Shown here: one piece after another, positions 11,622 through 23,327 of the stretch
Layout of the letters: each line of letters opens with the position of its first letter
Numbering within the stretch: the stretch's first letter is position 1
Assembly: GCF_031143425.1 (NCBI RefSeq)
Contig: NC_090437.1
Span: forward strand, 1,176,610,863-1,176,674,862
DNA from: Pleurodeles waltl
Lineage: Eukaryota; Chordata; Amphibia; Caudata; Salamandridae
Length of the DNA: 64,000 nt
Direction of reading: 5' to 3'
The notes under the pieces: model-generated
The model's database searches: none
What the model saw: only the letters and a program-made list of their open reading frames with translations
What the model was told of the DNA's origin: nothing
Program-made: the position numbers and the translations under genes

Positions 11622-13154
11622 TCATCTCCCTCTTCCTTTTGTTCCCTTTGATTTTTCCCTGTATATTTCTACTATTTTATTTTGTTCTTTCTTTTCTCTT
11701 CTCCTCCTGTTTCTTGATTTCAATATTTTAATAGCTTTCCATATTCCCCAAATAGCTATTAAGCAAATTAATATTATTAATATCCCTTTTACTATTTTCA
11801 GTAATATTCTGTTCCAAATGTTGCTTAGCAAATTTCCTACAGAAGCAAATCCTTTTCCAACCTTTTCCCATACTCCTGGTTCTTTCAATTCTTTCAAATC
11901 TGCACTATCGTTAGTTAAATTTGCAAGCATATTTCTAATTTGTCTACTGTTGTCTGGTATATATGAACAACAGTGACGTGCACTAAGCATTTTGCAAACG
12001 CCGCCATTCTTTGCTAAAAGAATATCTAAAGCAAGCCGATTTTGAAGAGTCATAGCTCTTTCTGCAGCAAGTTCAGCATCAATCAGGATCATGGCTCCTG
12101 AGAATTTTGTCAGCATGTTATCCACAATAGTAGACAACTTTCGTATTTTTATTGAATTCAATATAACTCCTACGGAAGGAATCATTGCTCCAAATATATC
12201 TCGTACCACACCAGAAGCTGTCTCCCTTTTCTGAATACGATGTAATTCAGACAGCTTTGTAAATTTCTTTAAGTCGTCCAGTTGATAAATCTTTGGAGAA
12301 ACTATTCCAAAATGACATCTCCCATACCATCCTTTTGGAAGACGATAATAGGCATTGAGTCCACAAATATAGTATACTCCTGGAGTAGCTGGATCTAGGC
12401 CATTAAAGATGAACGTCCATTTACTCTGGACTAAAAACACGTGTTTACATTCACTCGTTCCTACAAAGATTGTGTCACAGTATGATTTAGGTCTATATAT
12501 ACAAAGCTTCCCTATAGTGTCTAAAGCCAGTTTCCCTTGTGTCTTTATTGCGGCAAAAGCATAGTTATCTACAGATGCCCTTTTGTGTAATTCTTTTTCT
12601 AATTTTTCTTTTACCATTTTCCTTCTATCTTCAGTGTGATCTAAAAAGCTTTTCTCTGCAGGTGAAAGCAAGCATGTAAGGTTTTCTTTATGTGCGTGAA
12701 CTGTGGAAAAAGGCGATAATGGTTCAAAGAAACCCCTAACTAATTTTATATAATAATCTCTTGCTACTTTACTCAGGTACTCAATTATGGGGACATATGA
12801 AAATACAACATCATGATTGGAATAGAAGTATTGAATATACTCCTGACCATAAAATCTTGTTAGTAACAAACTACATGTTATTCCATACGTAAGCGGCATG
12901 CTATGATATGTCACTCCTTCTATGACTGAGGTAGGTATTTGTGTGCATAAATAACAATCTTTCGCATCCATTGTGTCAACATACTCATTCAGCAAGCGAT
13001 AGAAGACATTAGACGAAAGTTCTTTCTTGTCATGTAAATATTTTTCGTCTTGTTTGAGTTTCTTCAAAGGAGTTAGTTCAGTTATAGTTTTAAAGGTAGA
13101 AGCATCATTCGCGTCTCTTTCATTCCCTCCATGCATTCCAAGAATTATTGCCAT
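11622..13154 (-). CDS. env: Retroviral envelope glycoprotein (Env), open frame of 510 residues
   Basis: Env mediates receptor binding and membrane fusion. Landmarks of gamma-like Env are visible: a CYLC (CXXC-type) motif at residues 67-70 of the surface subunit, a basic RIQKR cleavage-like site at 306-310, a following hydrophobic fusion-peptide-like stretch (about 318-332), a heptad region, a Cys-X7-Cys-Cys motif at 387-396 (gamma Env usually has CX6CC), a membrane span at about 450-475 and a basic tail to 510. The frame is uninterrupted. Its true N-terminus is uncertain: codons just upstream (13155-13175) are hydrophobic and look like part of a signal peptide, but a TAA precedes them, and an L2 LINE is inserted 41 bp upstream at 13195/13196. 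Without leader or splicing context, expression is doubtful. Confidence 0.88.
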   Translation of the reverse strand: MAIILGMHGGNERDANDASTFKTITELTPLKKLKQDEKYLHDKKELSSNVFYRLLNEYVDTMDAKDCYLCTQIPTSVIEGVTYHSMPLTYGITCSLLLTRFYGQEYIQYFYSNHDVVFSYVPIIEYLSKVARDYYIKLVRGFFEPLSPFSTVHAHKENLTCLLSPAEKSFLDHTEDRRKMVKEKLEKELHKRASVDNYAFAAIKTQGKLALDTIGKLCIYRPKSYCDTIFVGTSECKHVFLVQSKWTFIFNGLDPATPGVYYICGLNAYYRLPKGWYGRCHFGIVSPKIYQLDDLKKFTKLSELHRIQKRETASGVVRDIFGAMIPSVGVILNSIKIRKLSTIVDNMLTKFSGAMILIDAELAAERAMTLQNRLALDILLAKNGGVCKMLSARHCCSYIPDNSRQIRNMLANLTNDSADLKELKEPGVWEKVGKGFASVGNLLSNIWNRILLKIVKGILIILICLIAIWGIWKAIKILKSRNRRRREKKEQNKIVEIYREKSKGTKGRGR

Positions 13155-13249
13155 AATTATTAGTACACATGCAGTTAATTAGACCTATACACATCAATCA
13201 ATCAATCATTTATAGAGCGCGCTACTCACCCGAGCGGGTCTCAAGGCGC

Positions 13250-16200
13250 TGGAGGGGGGGGGAGTTACTGCTGTTCGAAAAGCCATGTCTTGAGGAGTTT
13301 CCTGAAGGCGCGATGGTTCTGGGTAGTTCTTAGGTGTGCGGGGAGGGAGTTCCATGCTTTGGCTGCCAGGTAGGTGAATGATCTTCCTCAGGCGGTGGTT
13401 CTGCGGATCCGTGGGACGGTGGCGAGAGCGAGGCTGGCTGAGCGGAGCTGGCGGGTGGGCGTGTAGAACGAGAGGCGGCTGTTGAGGTATTCGAGGCCCA
13501 TGTCGGTGAGTGCTTTGTGTGCGTAGGTGAGGAGCCTGAAGGTGATCCTCTTGTTGATGGAGAGCCAGTGCAGGTGTTTCAGGTGGGCGGATATATGGCT
13601 GTGGCGAGGAATGTCGAGGATGAGGCGTGCGGAGGCGTTCTGTATGCGTTGTAGACGTTTCTGAAGCTTGGCGGTGGTTCCTGCGTATAGAGTGTTTCCG
13701 TAGTCCAGTCGGCTTGTGACGAAGGCATGGGTAACTGTCTTTCTGGTTTTGGCGGGAATCCATCGGAAGATTTTCCGATGATGACGAGACAGCGTTAACT
13801 TGCTTGGTCATTGTGAGGCGGGGGTCCAGGATGAATCCGAGGTTGCGTGCGCGATCCGAGGGGGTTGGTGGGTGCCCAGCGCCGTGGGCCACCAGGAGTC
13901 ATCCCAGGCGGATGGGGATTGTCCGAGGATGAGGACCTCCGTCTTGTCTGAGTTCAGTTTTAGGCGGCTGAGCTTCATCCATTCCGCAACGTCTTTCATT
14001 CCTACCTGTACGTTGGTTTTGGCGGTGGTTGGGTCTTTGGTGAGGGAGAGTATCAGTTGGGTGTCGTCGGCGTAGGAGATGATGTTGAGTTTGCGTGCGA
14101 TAGCGGTGAGGGGGCTCATGTAGATATTGAAGAGGGTTGGGCTGAGCGAGGATCCTTGGGGTACGCCGCAGATGATCTCGGTGGGTTCTGAGCGGAAGGG
14201 AGAGAGGTGGACTCTCTGGGTTCTGTCGGAGAGGAATGAGATGATCCAGTCTAGAGCCTGTCCTAGGATTCCAGTGGTGCGGAGGCGGGTTATTAGGGTG
14301 CGGTGGCACATGGTGTCGAAGGCTGCCGAGAGGTCCAGGAGGATGAGGGCGGTTGTTTCTCCGTTGTCCATCAGGGTCCTGATGTCGTCGGTGACAGCGA
14401 TGAGGGCGTTTTTTGTGCTGTGGTTGGCTCGAAATCCAGATTGGGATGGGTCGAGTGAGTTGTTAGCCTCAAGAAAGGTGGTCAGCTGCTTATTGACGGT
14501 CAGGAAGGGAAGAAGAGAGATGGAGCGGACGTTCTTCAGCTCATTGGGGTCTGCCGTGGGTTTTTTCAGGAGGTCATTGATTTCTGCGTGTTTCCAGCTC
14601 TCGGGGAAGGTGGCTGATGCGAACGAGCTGTTGATGATGTTCCGGAGATGGGGTGCGATGACGGTGTCGGCTTTGTTGAAGATGTGATGGGGACAAGGGT
14701 CAGAGGGGGAGCCCGAGTGGATGGTGTTCATGGTGCTTCTGGTCTCTTCTGAGCTGATGGGGGTCCAGGAGCTGAGGGTAGTGGTGGGGCTGCTGGTTCC
14801 GTGGTAGGGGGCGGGGTCTGGGGTCAGAAGCTGTCGTGTAGATCTGCGATCTTTCGGTGGAAGAACGTAGCGAGGGAGTTGCAGAGTTCTTGTGAAGGTG
14901 TGATGTCGTTGGAGCTGGCGCTAGGGTTGGAGAGCTCTTTGACGATGTTGAAGAGTTCCTTGCTGTTGTGGGTGTTGTTGTCTAGTCGCTCTTTGAATGA
15001 TGTCCTTTTGGTGGAGAGGATCAGCTGGTGGTGCTCACAGGTGGCGATCTTGAGAGCTGTCATGTTTTCTGTGGTTCGTTCCCTGCGCCAGGTTTTTTCG
15101 AGGGTTCGGCAGGATTTCTTAGATTCTTTGAGGGCGTCCGTGAACCATGGGGGTTTCCTGATGCTGGTCCCGCCTGGGATTTTTTTAAGTGGTGCGAGGT
15201 TTTCGGCACAGTTGGTGATCCACTGTGTGAGGCTGTGGGCTGCATTGTTGGCGTCGTTGATGTTGGCTGGTGGGTTATGGTTCAGTGTTGAGAGGAGCTG
15301 CTCTGTGGAGATTTTGTTCCAGCGTCTGCGGGGGATTTGTTGTGTGCAATGGTGGTGAGTCTCCCGTTTGAAGGTGAAGTGGACGCATCTGTGGTCGGTC
15401 CAGTGTAGTCCGGAGGAGTGGCTGAAGGAGACGTGGTTGCTGGCGGAGAAGATGGGGTTGAGTGTGTGGCCAGCGGTGTGGGTGGGGGTGCTCACCAGTT
15501 GCTTGAGTCTGAGGTTGGCGAGGTTGTCGAGCAGGGTGGTGGTGTTGAGGTCGTTGTTTTTCTCCAGGTGGAAGTTCAGATCCCCGAGGAGGATGTATTC
15601 TGGTGAGGCTAGGGCGTGCGGGCTGATGAAGTCTGCGATGGTTTTGCTGAATTGGGTGCGTGGGCCCGGGGGTCTGTAGATGAGTGTTCCTCTGAGGGTG
15701 GTTTTGGGGTCGGTGTGAATCTGGAAGTGTACGTGTTCGGCGGCGAGGGGTGTGTCTTCGGTGGTGGTCGTGATGTTGATGGTGTTCCTGTAGATGATGG
15801 CGATTCCTCCTCCGATTTGGTTGACGCGGTCCTTCCGGGCGATCTTGTAGCCGTCGGGGATTGCTATGGCGATGTCTGGGGCCGAGGAGGCGTTCAGCCA
15901 GGTTTCTGTAATGAAGGCGACGTCTGGTGCTGTTGTGTCCAGGAGGTCCCATAGTTCGATGGCGTGCTTGTGGACGGAGCGTGTGTTGAGGAGGATGCAC
16001 TTGAGGTGGTTGTTGTTGTTGCGAGGGCCGGTGGGTGGTCTGCAGGTTCGGAGGCATGTGTATTTGCAGGCTCGACAGGTGAAGGGTCCATGGGTTCGTT
16101 TTGGGCTGGCTTGGTAGCAGGTGGCTGTTCGTCCGTTGTTGAGGGCGTTGAGGGAGGCGGAGTCGTATCTTAGTCGGGTGCTATGTGTGCGGTGGGGGCC

Positions 16201-16255
16201 AGGGGTTCTGGCGCTGGGCGCGGTCCAGGCGCGGACGGGCGCAGACGGGCTTGCC
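13250..16255 (-). pseudogene. L2 ORF2: endonuclease/reverse transcriptase, frameshifted
   Basis: The protein would nick target DNA and reverse-transcribe the element RNA. On the minus strand the endonuclease part reads LLNTRSV...AFITETWLNAS and ILLGDLNFHLE, then HWTDHRC. The RT part (13808-14731) reads LLDLSAAFDT, VPQGSSLSPTLFNIYMSPL and SYADDTQL, with YADD at 14063-14074. C-terminal L2 sequence (AKAWNSLP) follows. At least three slips break it: between the endonuclease and linker blocks near 15500, between 14824 and 14731, and near 13780. The plus-strand copy in this window serves as guide. Not functional. Confidence 0.88.
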
Positions 16256-16259
16256 TATG

Positions 16260-17292
16260 GCGCGCCCATAAGAAGGGAGGAAGGGAGGAGGGGTCAGCTG
16301 GGAGGCGGGAGGGAAGGTCAGCAAATGGGAGCAGGGGGGGCGGGGCCGCACGGGTGGCAGCGGCGGGAAATGGAAAGCGCACAAGAAAGGGAAAAACAAA
16401 AATAGAAAAATGCTAATAAAGGAAACGAACGCAAGATCAACGTGGCAGGGGCCTGGGCAGGCGGAGCTGCAGCAGCGGGGAAGCCACCTACCCAAGGGTC
16501 AAGGGTCGCTGTCTCTGCTGCGTAGCGGCCGCCATAAGAAGGGAGGAGAGGAGGAGGGGTCAGCTGGGAGGCGGGAGGGAATGTCAGCAAATGGGAGCAG
16601 GGGGGGCGGGGCCGCACGGGTGGCAGCGGCGGGAAATGGAAAGCGCACAAGAAAGGGAAAAACAAAAATAGAAAGATGCCAATAAAGGAAACGAACGCAA
16701 GATCAACGTGGCAGGGGCCTGGGCAGACGGAGCTGCAGCGGCGGGGAAGCAACCTACCCAAGGGTCAAGGGTCGCTGTCTCTGCCGCGCAGCGGCCGCCA
16801 TAAGAAGGGAGGAGGGGTCAGCTGGGAGGCGGGAGGGAAGGTCAGCAAATGGGAGCAGGGGGATGGGGCCGCACGGGTGGCAGCGGCGGGAAATGGAAAG
16901 CACACAAGAAAGGGCAAAAAAAAAATAGAAAAATGCCAATAAAGGAAACGAACGCAAGATCAACGTGGCAGGGGCCTGGGCAGGCGGAGCTGCAGCGGCG
17001 GGAAGCGAACTACCCAAGGGTCAAGGGTCGCTGTCTCTGCCGCGCAGCGGCCGCCATAAGAAGGGAGCAGGGGAGGAGGGGTCAGCTGGGAGGCGGGAGG
17101 GAAGGTCAGCAAATGGGAGCAGGGCGGGGCTGCATGGGTGGCAGCGGCGGGAAATGGAAAGCGCACAAGAAAGGGGAAAACAAAAATAGAAAAATGCCAA
17201 TAAAGGAAACGAACGCAAGATCAACGTGGCAGGGGCCTGGGCAGGCGGAGCTGCAGCGGCGGGGAAGCGACCTACCCAAGGGTCAAGGTTCG
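16260..17292 (-). repeat. Four tandem ~260-bp monomers forming the L2 5'UTR
   Basis: A GC-rich unit repeats about four times. The landmark ggaaacgaac recurs at 16421, 16687, 16944 and 17205, giving periods of 266, 257 and 261 bp. The array lies upstream of the L2 coding start and ends at the L2 5' boundary. In the sense direction the units are pyrimidine-rich. Stacked promoter monomers of this kind are known from mouse L1; whether these carry promoter activity is inference. Long apparent open frames here are a by-product of the repetition. Confidence 0.9.
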
Positions 17293-17300
17293 CTCACATC

Positions 17301-17943
17301 TATTTACAATATTTCATTTTATGTCCTTGTGTAGTGTAGTCTGTCATGATCTATATAGAATCAGAAAGTTGAAGACACCTTATCAAATCAGATTTGCAGA
17401 TATATAAAGGTTGAACGAGGTCAAAGTACACACAGTTTTCTTTAGCAGCTTAGTCTCTTATCGGTTTAGCAGCATTGTCTCAAAATCGGTTTCAAAAGTC
17501 AATCAGGTTATCAATGTCTTATTCGGTAATGTTCATGAAATTTCACTTTTCAAGTACCAAAGTGTTGTTCTGCTTCTTCGTTTTCATGACTGAAAGATAG
17601 AAATTTGTCTGACCAATCGTTAGTGGCTGTGTATGCCCATTCTGGGCCAGAATATCTTCTGCTCGGTATTCTTTTCCTTTTCAATTTTGCATCTCCTTTT
17701 GATTCTCTTTCGCTTATGTCTTGTTCTTTGGCTGTGTCTTTTTCTTCATTTGATTTGGTTATGATAGACACTTCCTTTCTTTTCTCCTTCAATTTTGGCC
17801 ATTTGTTTTCGTTCAATGTCTTCTTAGTCTTTGATATGCTTTGTCTTCATTTCGCGTTGTTTTCACCTGATGGACCTGCAACCGGCTCTGGAAGAATTTG
17901 AACAATTTCACTCTGCTCTGTCTTGTCTCCTTCCCCTAGGAGG
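17301..17943 (-). other. Proviral sequence between the integrase remnant and Env
   Basis: Minus-strand proviral DNA with one short, very basic and acidic open frame (17550-17816). It has no recognisable domain and lies where the 5' part of an env gene or an accessory frame would be. Several stops follow before the L2 insertion site at 17294/17295. I cannot assign a function. Confidence 0.4.
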
Positions 17944-18600
17944 TCAACCAGGTTTTCTCCTTTGTTTTCCTGTATCGTCTGCTTCTGGGAAAGCCCTCCT
18001 CTTATTAGGCTCCCCTGCTTCTTCACCTGGGATAGGATCTTTGTCACCTCCAGGATCTTTGTCACTCCCTGAGGCTTCTTCTCTGTTGTCCTCAAAAGGA
18101 TTGACTTCGTCTTCCTCAGAGAATATTTCATCTGTCCCAATTTCTTCTTGTTCGCTTTCAGGCTCTCTTCGTTCTGTTTCAGTGCCTGGTACTTTCCTGT
18201 TAGCTGTTGGTAATTTCAGCGCTTCAATTTCCTCTTCTGTGGGACACGTCACCCTCTTCGTGTGACTGGCGTGAATCCAGTTGGGAACTCCCGCACACTT
18301 CACAGCGGTGGTAGTTGTCAGAATCACTTGAAAAGGTCCTTTCCAACGGGGTTCCAGACATGACTTCCTCACGTGCTTCTTTATCACAACCCAGTCACCT
18401 GCTTTCAGGGTGTGTCCTGGACCTTGGATCGGTGGCAAGGTGGTTGCCTCCACCTGGTGAGAAAAAGAGCGGACCACATCAGCCAGACCTTTGCAGTAGT
18501 CCAATACCATATCATCTGTAATATTTACAAGAGCATTTGCAGGAACTGCTGGAAGTCTCATGGCTATGCCCATGAGAATTTCGTGCGGTGATAGTCCAGT
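17944..18600 (-). pseudogene. pol: Retroviral integrase C-terminal remnant
   Basis: Integrase joins viral DNA to the host genome. Only its C-terminal part survives. The readable block begins with the LSPHEILMG segment that ends the catalytic core in gamma-like integrases, then a helical stretch and the SH3-like DNA-binding domain (GDWVVIKK...PRWKGPFQVIL...WIHASHTKR, about 18280-18420). A long acidic tail follows to the stop at 17944. It is preceded directly by capsid sequence at about 18597-18606, so the rest of pol is deleted. No activity is possible. Confidence 0.85.
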
Positions 18601-20998
18601 TTTTCATAGTATGCATGTATCGACTCCTTAACCTCCTGTGCTGTCCTGTCAATATTCTGCCAATCTACATTTTTCGACGCAACTTTTGTTTTCAGGTACT
18701 CAATCACTTTATGGTACATGCTCATTACCGTAGGCGATGGTGCACCTGTGTCCCTATCTCTTTCTGGTTCACTTGTTGGCCAATCTACAGCCCTTTTACA
18801 GTCTTCCCACAAATCTGCCGGAACTACAATTTCAAATAAAGTATTCAGGTCTTTCCAAAGAAATTTTGCGAGTTTCACATTGGTAACATGGTTATAAGAT
18901 CATCATTCTGTTGTACTTTCTCATTCCGATCTGGGGTACTTTCTTTCTTCTTATCCTTTTTCTTAACCCACCTGCTTTCCCACTTGTCTAGACATCTCCA
19001 AACCTGCGCGCTTTGCAGTATCTCTTTAAGGTGTGTTTTCATTCCTGCAGACCTCATGTGTTCAAAATCTTTTGTATCAAAGTCTAACCTGTAACTCCTG
19101 CTTAAGTGCTTGGTTCTACTTATGTCTATTTTGTGCCTGTCTGCAATTTCTTGTAACCTCCTATGTATGCTGCTTAATTCTCTAGTAATTCTAGGGCAAA
19201 TGTATCTCAGCTCTTCTTCTGTGTATGATTCTAACCTGTTCAGACCCATCGTTCCCTCTACTAGTTCATCTGCTTCCATGCCCAATCTTATTTTATTCAA
19301 ATATTCTTCTCCTTTCCCGCTGGGTGTACTCTGTGGGGAGTTCAGGCTGTTCAACCATTGTGTTAACTGTTGTGCGTTTAGTCCCATTAATGTGGCATTT
19401 ACGTCTACTGCTACTGATGGTTTCTGTAACATTTCTGTTTTTGAAGTCAGCGGTACTATTAGTGGTGGACTTGACCTTACCACAGTTGACGGAGCACAAA
19501 TTGGAATTGGACTAAATTCCAACAAAGACCCAGATCTATTTGACAGTGTTCCTACCGGAGTCGTTTCTTGAGTATTTTCTATGTATCTCCTCCCTGTCTC
19601 ATTTTGTGTCATTACCCCTTGATCGCATACACTTGGCTTTGCCTGTATATATAATGGTAATGGTGGACCTACAGTGATAGGCAAAGATATTGCGTCCGGA
19701 TTCTGTCTGTTCCCGAAATTCTGTGGCATGTTAATTCCCACATTATGGTTCATCATTGCTGGCATGTCTGACTGGTTTTCTGCTGTTTGAATGTATTTTG
19801 GCACTTCTTGCATCTGCTTTTGAGGCATCAAAATTTGTGTTGATTTGGTTTGAATCAATGTCAGTCTTTGGTAATTCTGTCCTCCCTGCACCATTAAATT
19901 AGAAGTCATTTCCAAATTATGCTCATCATAATAGCGCCTTTGAACCTGTGGCTGATAATCACTAACAGGTTTCAGTTTAGTTATGTCAGGATACATTCTC
20001 TGAACTTGTGGTATTTCTGGTGTATAAGGCATATCGGGACTACTTTGCCTCTGCAATATTCTCAAATTCGGGGCTACAGTACCCTGTATTGGTTCTGGAG
20101 GGGCAGTACTAGTGCTTAGGCCATTTTCGTATGGTGGTGGACGCTCATTTAGCAATTGCAGAATGAACTCCTCATCGTCCGATTCATCTGACCTTTTCGG
20201 GTTTCTATTGTTTTCTCTATCTCTGGACTGACTCCTGTTTGTTTTATAGGTAGCTTTCTTTCCTTCCATCTCTGCTTCATCAGTAATTGCTGGAAACAAT
20301 TTAACTCCCTGCAATAAATCTGATCTCCAAACCTTTTGAGTACTATCCCATCTAGCATCCGCTAGTGTCTTTTCTACTTTTCTCACTCTTGTCTCAAATT
20401 TCTTTTGTAGTTGCCTTCTAGCCATTTGTTCCCAAATTGCTAATGCTTCAAACTGTGCTGGTCTTGGAGGTATTTTCATGTTGTATAGCGCAAATCTTAG
20501 ATTCTCCAAAATTCTTAGGTTAAACGTCCCATGGATGGGAAACGCTACACTTCCATGCTTTTCTGTTAATTTACACCATTGCTTTAACCAAATACATGGT
20601 GCGACACCCTTTTCTTCAATCACGATGTAAGCTGGTGTACCCTCAGGCTTTGTTTCTTCTCCTACGTTTGCTTTAATATATACATCTCCCCTTAAGGCAC
20701 TCTTAAGTGCTTTGAAAAATTTCATCTTTCCGTCTTTTATTTTCTTTAAAATGTAATCAATAAGTGACTTTAATTCCCGGAATACTCTTTGCTTGCCTTT
20801 CCCCACCAATTGCGCTTCACAGACTGCGTCCAATCCGTGCGCGACCCTTCTCACCAACCAACTTATCCCAGCGCGGCTCCTAGTGACACACCCACACCCA
20901 CACACGGCGGCTGACAAAGCCTTGCGGCTTGTCCTCCTTCCTTCAGCTTCACTCAAAACTAATTTCTGCAATATATCACGAGCACTAACCAAAAAGTA
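18597..20998 (-). pseudogene. gag: Retroviral Gag (matrix to capsid), frameshifted and 3'-truncated
   Basis: Gag assembles virus particles. The main open block (18875-20992, about 705 codons) has a basic matrix-like N-terminal third, a PPPY late-domain motif at about residues 285-288 that recruits budding factors, a long Pro/Gln-rich linker and a capsid-like C-terminal part. Near 18875 the frame slips and the capsid C-terminal domain continues (DLWEDCKRAVDWP...) to about 18600, where it runs into integrase sequence. Nucleocapsid zinc knuckles are absent because of that deletion. The start is uncertain: there is no convincing ATG at the head of the open block, so an internal ATG near residue 90 or a lost start are alternatives. 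Confidence 0.85.
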
Positions 20999-21727
20999 GA
21001 AAACAAATCTGTCGGTTTACTACAGGAAAGGTAATACAATTCCTTCAGAAACCTTAGGGATTTTTCACTAGCCTCTGCAGTTATTCCATCTTTCTTGGTT
21101 TCCCACTTTCGCAAGCAAAATTTGACCTGCAAACTTTACTCTCAACTGATCAATGAACTATTCTAGTGCACCTTATAATTCGTCAAATCTCAAAGTCGAA
21201 AATGTTCTTTTATTCCTCAACATTCGTACTGACTTGTTGACCACGCTCGATCAACCTATTAAACCGAACAAATTACAACATCAATCAAGTGTCTCATACA
21301 CTTTTTCAACATACTCCGGAGTCTCTTGACCTCGCAGGGCCCGTCTCAACATCAACAACCACGTGGACAATTTTTCTTGCACAAAGCGCTACACACATGT
21401 GAAGTTCAACGACTTCCCTACTCTCACTCTTTGGAGTATCACTCCTCTAAAATTTTGATTGGAGTTCGTAACCCCCTAAAATCCTCGCAAACTTCACAGT
21501 TCATCTGCGGCATAAGCTGTGCAAGCGCGAAACCCTAACTTCACTCATACTGTCACTAGAAACGCCGAAAACATTCTCACACCTCTATTTCCTCCATTCG
21601 CAAGCTCCGAGATTCCGGGAAAGTCATTGGGGATTTAGGGCATCATCATCTCTCCAACTTGTTTTATCAAAGAAAAATTCTAACTTGAATCCATCTATTG
21701 TTCGGATGGGGTCCCAAAGGGCTAAAC
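20999..21727 (-). other. Proviral leader, non-coding
   Basis: About 730 bp between the primer-binding-site region and gag on the minus strand, where a packaging signal would be expected. I see no reliable gene; short open frames lack motifs. Confidence 0.5.
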
Positions 21728-21745
21728 CATCAAACTCTGCTACCA
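21728..21745 (-). promoter_or_regulatory. Candidate tRNA primer-binding site
   Basis: On the minus strand TGGTAGCAGAGTTTGATG starts five bases inside the 5' LTR boundary. Opening TGG complements a tRNA CCA end. I cannot name the tRNA with confidence. Confidence 0.4.
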
Positions 21746-21750
21746 TCTAC

Positions 21751-23327
21751 TGGTAGCGCATCCAATCCTTATAAATTACTTATACTTGGACACGCTGGAG
21801 GTCGGTGAACCTTTTAACGGGGTTGAGTTCTCCTCATCCAAAAATAGTCGGATCCCTCAAATCAATAATTAATAATCCTTTAAAATCAATAACCAATACT
21901 CAATTAGTAATCAAACAACAACTTAGGAATCAATAGTAATTAGTAATTTGACACACCATGACCTTTTAGTCATGAATAACCACACCTGTTTATTAAAAGT
22001 TACTGAGTTTATTTCCCTATATTAACAAAGCTGATACAATATAAGTAAGTCTCAAAATCAAATGATATACGTATACGAACATTACTAGCTGTCCATGGCG
22101 ACGGAAGAAACGCAATCTACGCAGAATTAGGATTATAATGCATTCAGTTATAGCAATGCAAATCACTAGTAAGAATAACTGAATTTGACTAATTGCATAC
22201 ATCGGTCAGCATAACAAGATTTCAATTCAGCACGGTGCATCAAATAAATACCTCAACTAACCTCTGATTAGCATTGGCATGTGGAGCTTCATGCAAAACG
22301 AATTTAGTCAACATAAATTTAGAAAACTTCTAGCTTGGGCTCTTTCAAAATAAGCAGTTGGTAAGAAGGAAAACACAAAGCATAATACAATTATCCTTTT
22401 ATAATTACCAATTACAATCAGCATTCAAGGTAAGTCTTCGTCCTTCAGCTACTGGTTCGATCAGCATGGGGCAGACATCAAAGGGGCAAAGTTTTAGGGC
22501 ATGTTTTCCTTGCAGCAAATAGGATCATGGGGCAAAAGTTATCGTATGGGCAAGACGGGGTAAAGTTAAAGTTAAAGTCTCTAGGGTGAGAATTCTTAAA
22601 GTCTCTTTCTCTCTGGAATAGAGAAAAAGCATCAAAGGGTCATCAAAATGGCTTCTTGAATCTTGCTTCAAAATGGCATCAAAGAAAATGGCTGACTTCT
22701 CTTTGTCCGGTGGGTTTAAGTAAGAAACGTTCCAAATTCTTCAGGGTCTTCCATTGGAGGGTCCATGGGGTGGTTTCTCTTTGACCAATGAATAGTGTCT
22801 TTCTCTTAGTACTCATTTATGCATAAGGTGTCCTTGGAGTTTTGGAACACAAGTAGCAACAAAGTTTGCCAATTATTTCTGTATCAGTGTCTTTATTGTC
22901 TGCACCTGCAGAAACTGACCTTGCTTCAAAAGGGATGAAACTTGCCTAGCACGAAACCTTGAGATAAGTGTATTAGTCATTCTACTGGAAAAATACAGCC
23001 TTAAAGTTTAAAACAAGTTTTTGTTAATACAAGTGAAAACCACGCAGTTAAATTTGAGACCAGGCAACTAGGCCAAAGCCTCTGCTAAATTTAAGCTAAG
23101 CATATAACAGTTTCAACAAGAAAATCATAGAATGCATCTGCAATTATGACCGATTACTACATTGTCGATTCTTCATGATTAATTAAGCTCGTCTATAATA
23201 GTGGCAAACTACTTCGTGGGCACATTTTCCTACATACATTATTTTCTTTGCTAAAATCACATTGCCTTATACGATTTTGTTACATGATATAGGAATGTTT
23301 GTTAGTCTTTCTTTTTCTGCTTCATCA
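21751..23327 (-). repeat. Proviral 5' LTR
   Basis: This 1577-bp LTR aligns along its length with 9953-11527. On the minus strand it starts TGATGAAG and ends CGCTACCA. A TATA-like TTATAAAAGG lies at about 22395-22404 on that strand, a plausible U3 promoter. Two AATAAA signals occur further downstream, in the stretch corresponding to 10191-10215 of the other LTR. Confidence 0.93.

Larger units (their letters stand above)
13196..17294 (-). mobile_element. L2-clade LINE inserted in the provirus
   Basis: A long L2 copy on the minus strand has tandem 5'UTR monomers at its right end, one decayed open frame, and a 3' end with the L2-type segment gcgccttgagacccg followed by a short attg-repeat tail. 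CACATC occurs on both sides (13190-13195 and 17295-17300), a plausible target duplication. The element separates Env from the upstream proviral coding region. Its coding part is homologous to the plus-strand L2 at 31462-34489. Confidence 0.9.
9953..23327 (-). mobile_element. Endogenous retrovirus (class I-like), two LTRs, pol-deleted
   Basis: Two directly repeated LTRs of about 1.58 kb bound a roughly 10.2-kb interior. LTR ends are TG...CA, and CTCC flanks both sides (9949-9952 and 23328-23331), a 4-bp target duplication typical of gamma-like retroviruses. The polypurine tract and the gag-to-env order place the genome on the minus strand: 5' LTR at right, gag, a remnant of integrase, env, 3' LTR at left. 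A 4.1-kb L2 LINE (13196-17294) lies inside. Protease, reverse transcriptase, RNase H and most of integrase are missing. The LTRs differ by a few percent by eye, so the integration is old but recognisable. Confidence 0.95.

Noticed and set aside
16181..17334. Overlapping open frames on both strands in the GC-rich array
   Set aside because: Products of the L2 5'UTR monomers; the same frame repeats in each unit and has no domain.
21326..21538. Plus-strand 70-codon open frame in the proviral leader
   Set aside because: Opposite to proviral transcription, short and motif-free.
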